A stretch of DNA of 64,000 nt from Mycobacterium sp. ENV421 (GTDB lineage Bacteria; Actinomycetota; Actinomycetes; Mycobacteriales; Mycobacteriaceae): assembly GCF_002887815.1 (NCBI RefSeq), contig NZ_PDHO01000001.1, forward strand, positions 1-64,000, read 5' to 3'. Position numbers and translations under genes: made by a program. How positions within the stretch are numbered: the first letter of the stretch is position 1; each line of letters begins with the position of its first letter. Below the pieces are notes generated by a model, which had not been told where the DNA came from, searched no databases, and worked only from the letters and a program-made list of their open reading frames with translations. Positions 63,622 to 64,000 of this stretch are shown one piece after another.

Positions 63622-64000
63622 TGCGGCGGTTGGCTGTTCTGGGCGCCGGAGCCAAGGCGGTGGCGGTGGCCGCGAAAGCGGCGATGCTGCGCGACATGGG
63701 CGTCGTCACACCGGAGATCGTGGCTGTCGAGCGCACGGCGGTCGCGGCGAACTGGCGCGCGGGCGGTGGCTGGTCCGACGGCCAGCACCGGCTGGGAACC
63801 AGCCCGGAGAAGGACGTCGGCTTCCCGTACCGGTCGATGATCCTGCCCGGCCGCAACGGCGAACTCGACCAGCGGATGATGCGGCTGAGCTGGCAGTCCT
63901 ACCTGGTGAGCACCGGGCGCTTCGCGGAGTGGGTCGACCGCGGCAAGCCAGCACCGACCCACGAGACGTGGGCGAACTACCTGCGCTGGGTGGCCGACGC
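63621..64000 (+). CDS. mbtG: Lysine N6-hydroxylase MbtG (5' part, cut by window end)
   Basis: The first 126 codons match M. tuberculosis MbtG closely: LAVLGAGAKAVAVAAKAAML (FAD-binding Rossmann motif), GGGWSDGQHRLGTSPEKDVG, FPYRSMILPGRNGELDQRMM, SWQSYLVSTGRFAEWVDRG and KPAPTHETWANYLRWVAD. This FAD/NADPH monooxygenase hydroxylates the lysine epsilon-amine, giving the iron-chelating hydroxamates. The ATG overlaps the mbtF stop by one base, with GGAGG upstream. The gene continues past the window. Confidence 0.93.
   Translation, partial: MRRLAVLGAGAKAVAVAAKAAMLRDMGVVTPEIVAVERTAVAANWRAGGGWSDGQHRLGTSPEKDVGFPYRSMILPGRNGELDQRMMRLSWQSYLVSTGRFAEWVDRGKPAPTHETWANYLRWVAD

Overview
The window is high-GC actinobacterial DNA from a mycobacterium, probably a rapidly growing, Mycolicibacterium-like species. 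The evidence is an MmpS/MmpL pair, an aac(2')-pxpC-pxpB-fecB block in the same order as M. tuberculosis Rv0262c-Rv0265c, many fadD/fadE genes, an L,D-transpeptidase, and a mycobactin (mbt) siderophore locus with IdeR-type iron boxes. Genes are densely packed with many 1-8 bp overlaps. No gap longer than 300 bases lacks a gene, and I saw no rRNA, tRNA, CRISPR array or insertion sequence.

Layout. 0.1-4.0 kb: MarR regulator, mmpS and mmpL in one operon. 4.1-8.6 kb: aminoglycoside 2'-N-acetyltransferase, 5-oxoprolinase subunits PxpC/PxpB, a queuosine-precursor-type transporter, a FecB-like lipoprotein and a LysE exporter. 8.7-15.9 kb: a small membrane protein, a SIP-family flavoprotein with its TetR regulator, a divergent cytochrome P450, small secreted proteins, a LysG-type regulator, an L,D-transpeptidase and a POT peptide transporter. 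15.9-32.4 kb: a catabolic island. One arm (minus strand) encodes enoyl-CoA hydratase, two acyl-CoA dehydrogenases and a giant protein made of two acyl-CoA ligases. The other arm (plus strand) encodes a luciferase-type monooxygenase, a ferredoxin/reductase/flavin-monooxygenase fusion, an epoxide-hydrolase-like enzyme, a degenerate RibB-RibA protein and an SDR. A double-TetR regulator, a GAF-LuxR regulator and a further hydrolase complete it. The set suits oxidation of a hydrophobic, possibly cyclic, compound followed by CoA activation and beta-oxidation; the substrate is unknown.

32.6-36.9 kb: a DeoR regulator, a mannitol-type PTS EIICBA and a divergent zinc dehydrogenase. 37.0-41.7 kb: succinate/glutarate-semialdehyde dehydrogenase, glutaryl-CoA dehydrogenase and a second aldehyde dehydrogenase, divergent from an XRE-cupin regulator. 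41.8-44.3 kb: a small protein, a sulfatase and an SRPBCC protein.

44.3-64.0 kb: the siderophore locus: mbtK, an iron-box-controlled unknown surface-type protein, mbtI, mbtA, and mbtB-mbtE-mbtF-mbtG (mbtG cut by the window end). The polyketide synthase genes mbtC and mbtD, which lie between mbtB and mbtE in M. tuberculosis, are absent there. MbtE instead carries a second complete C-A-PCP module. Its adenylation domain has Leu-Glu where the other three amino-acid-activating domains of the line keep the Asp that binds the alpha-amino group. I infer that the hydroxy-acid linker of classical mycobactin is replaced by a unit that is not an alpha-amino acid, perhaps a beta-amino acid. This is the most interesting signal in the window.
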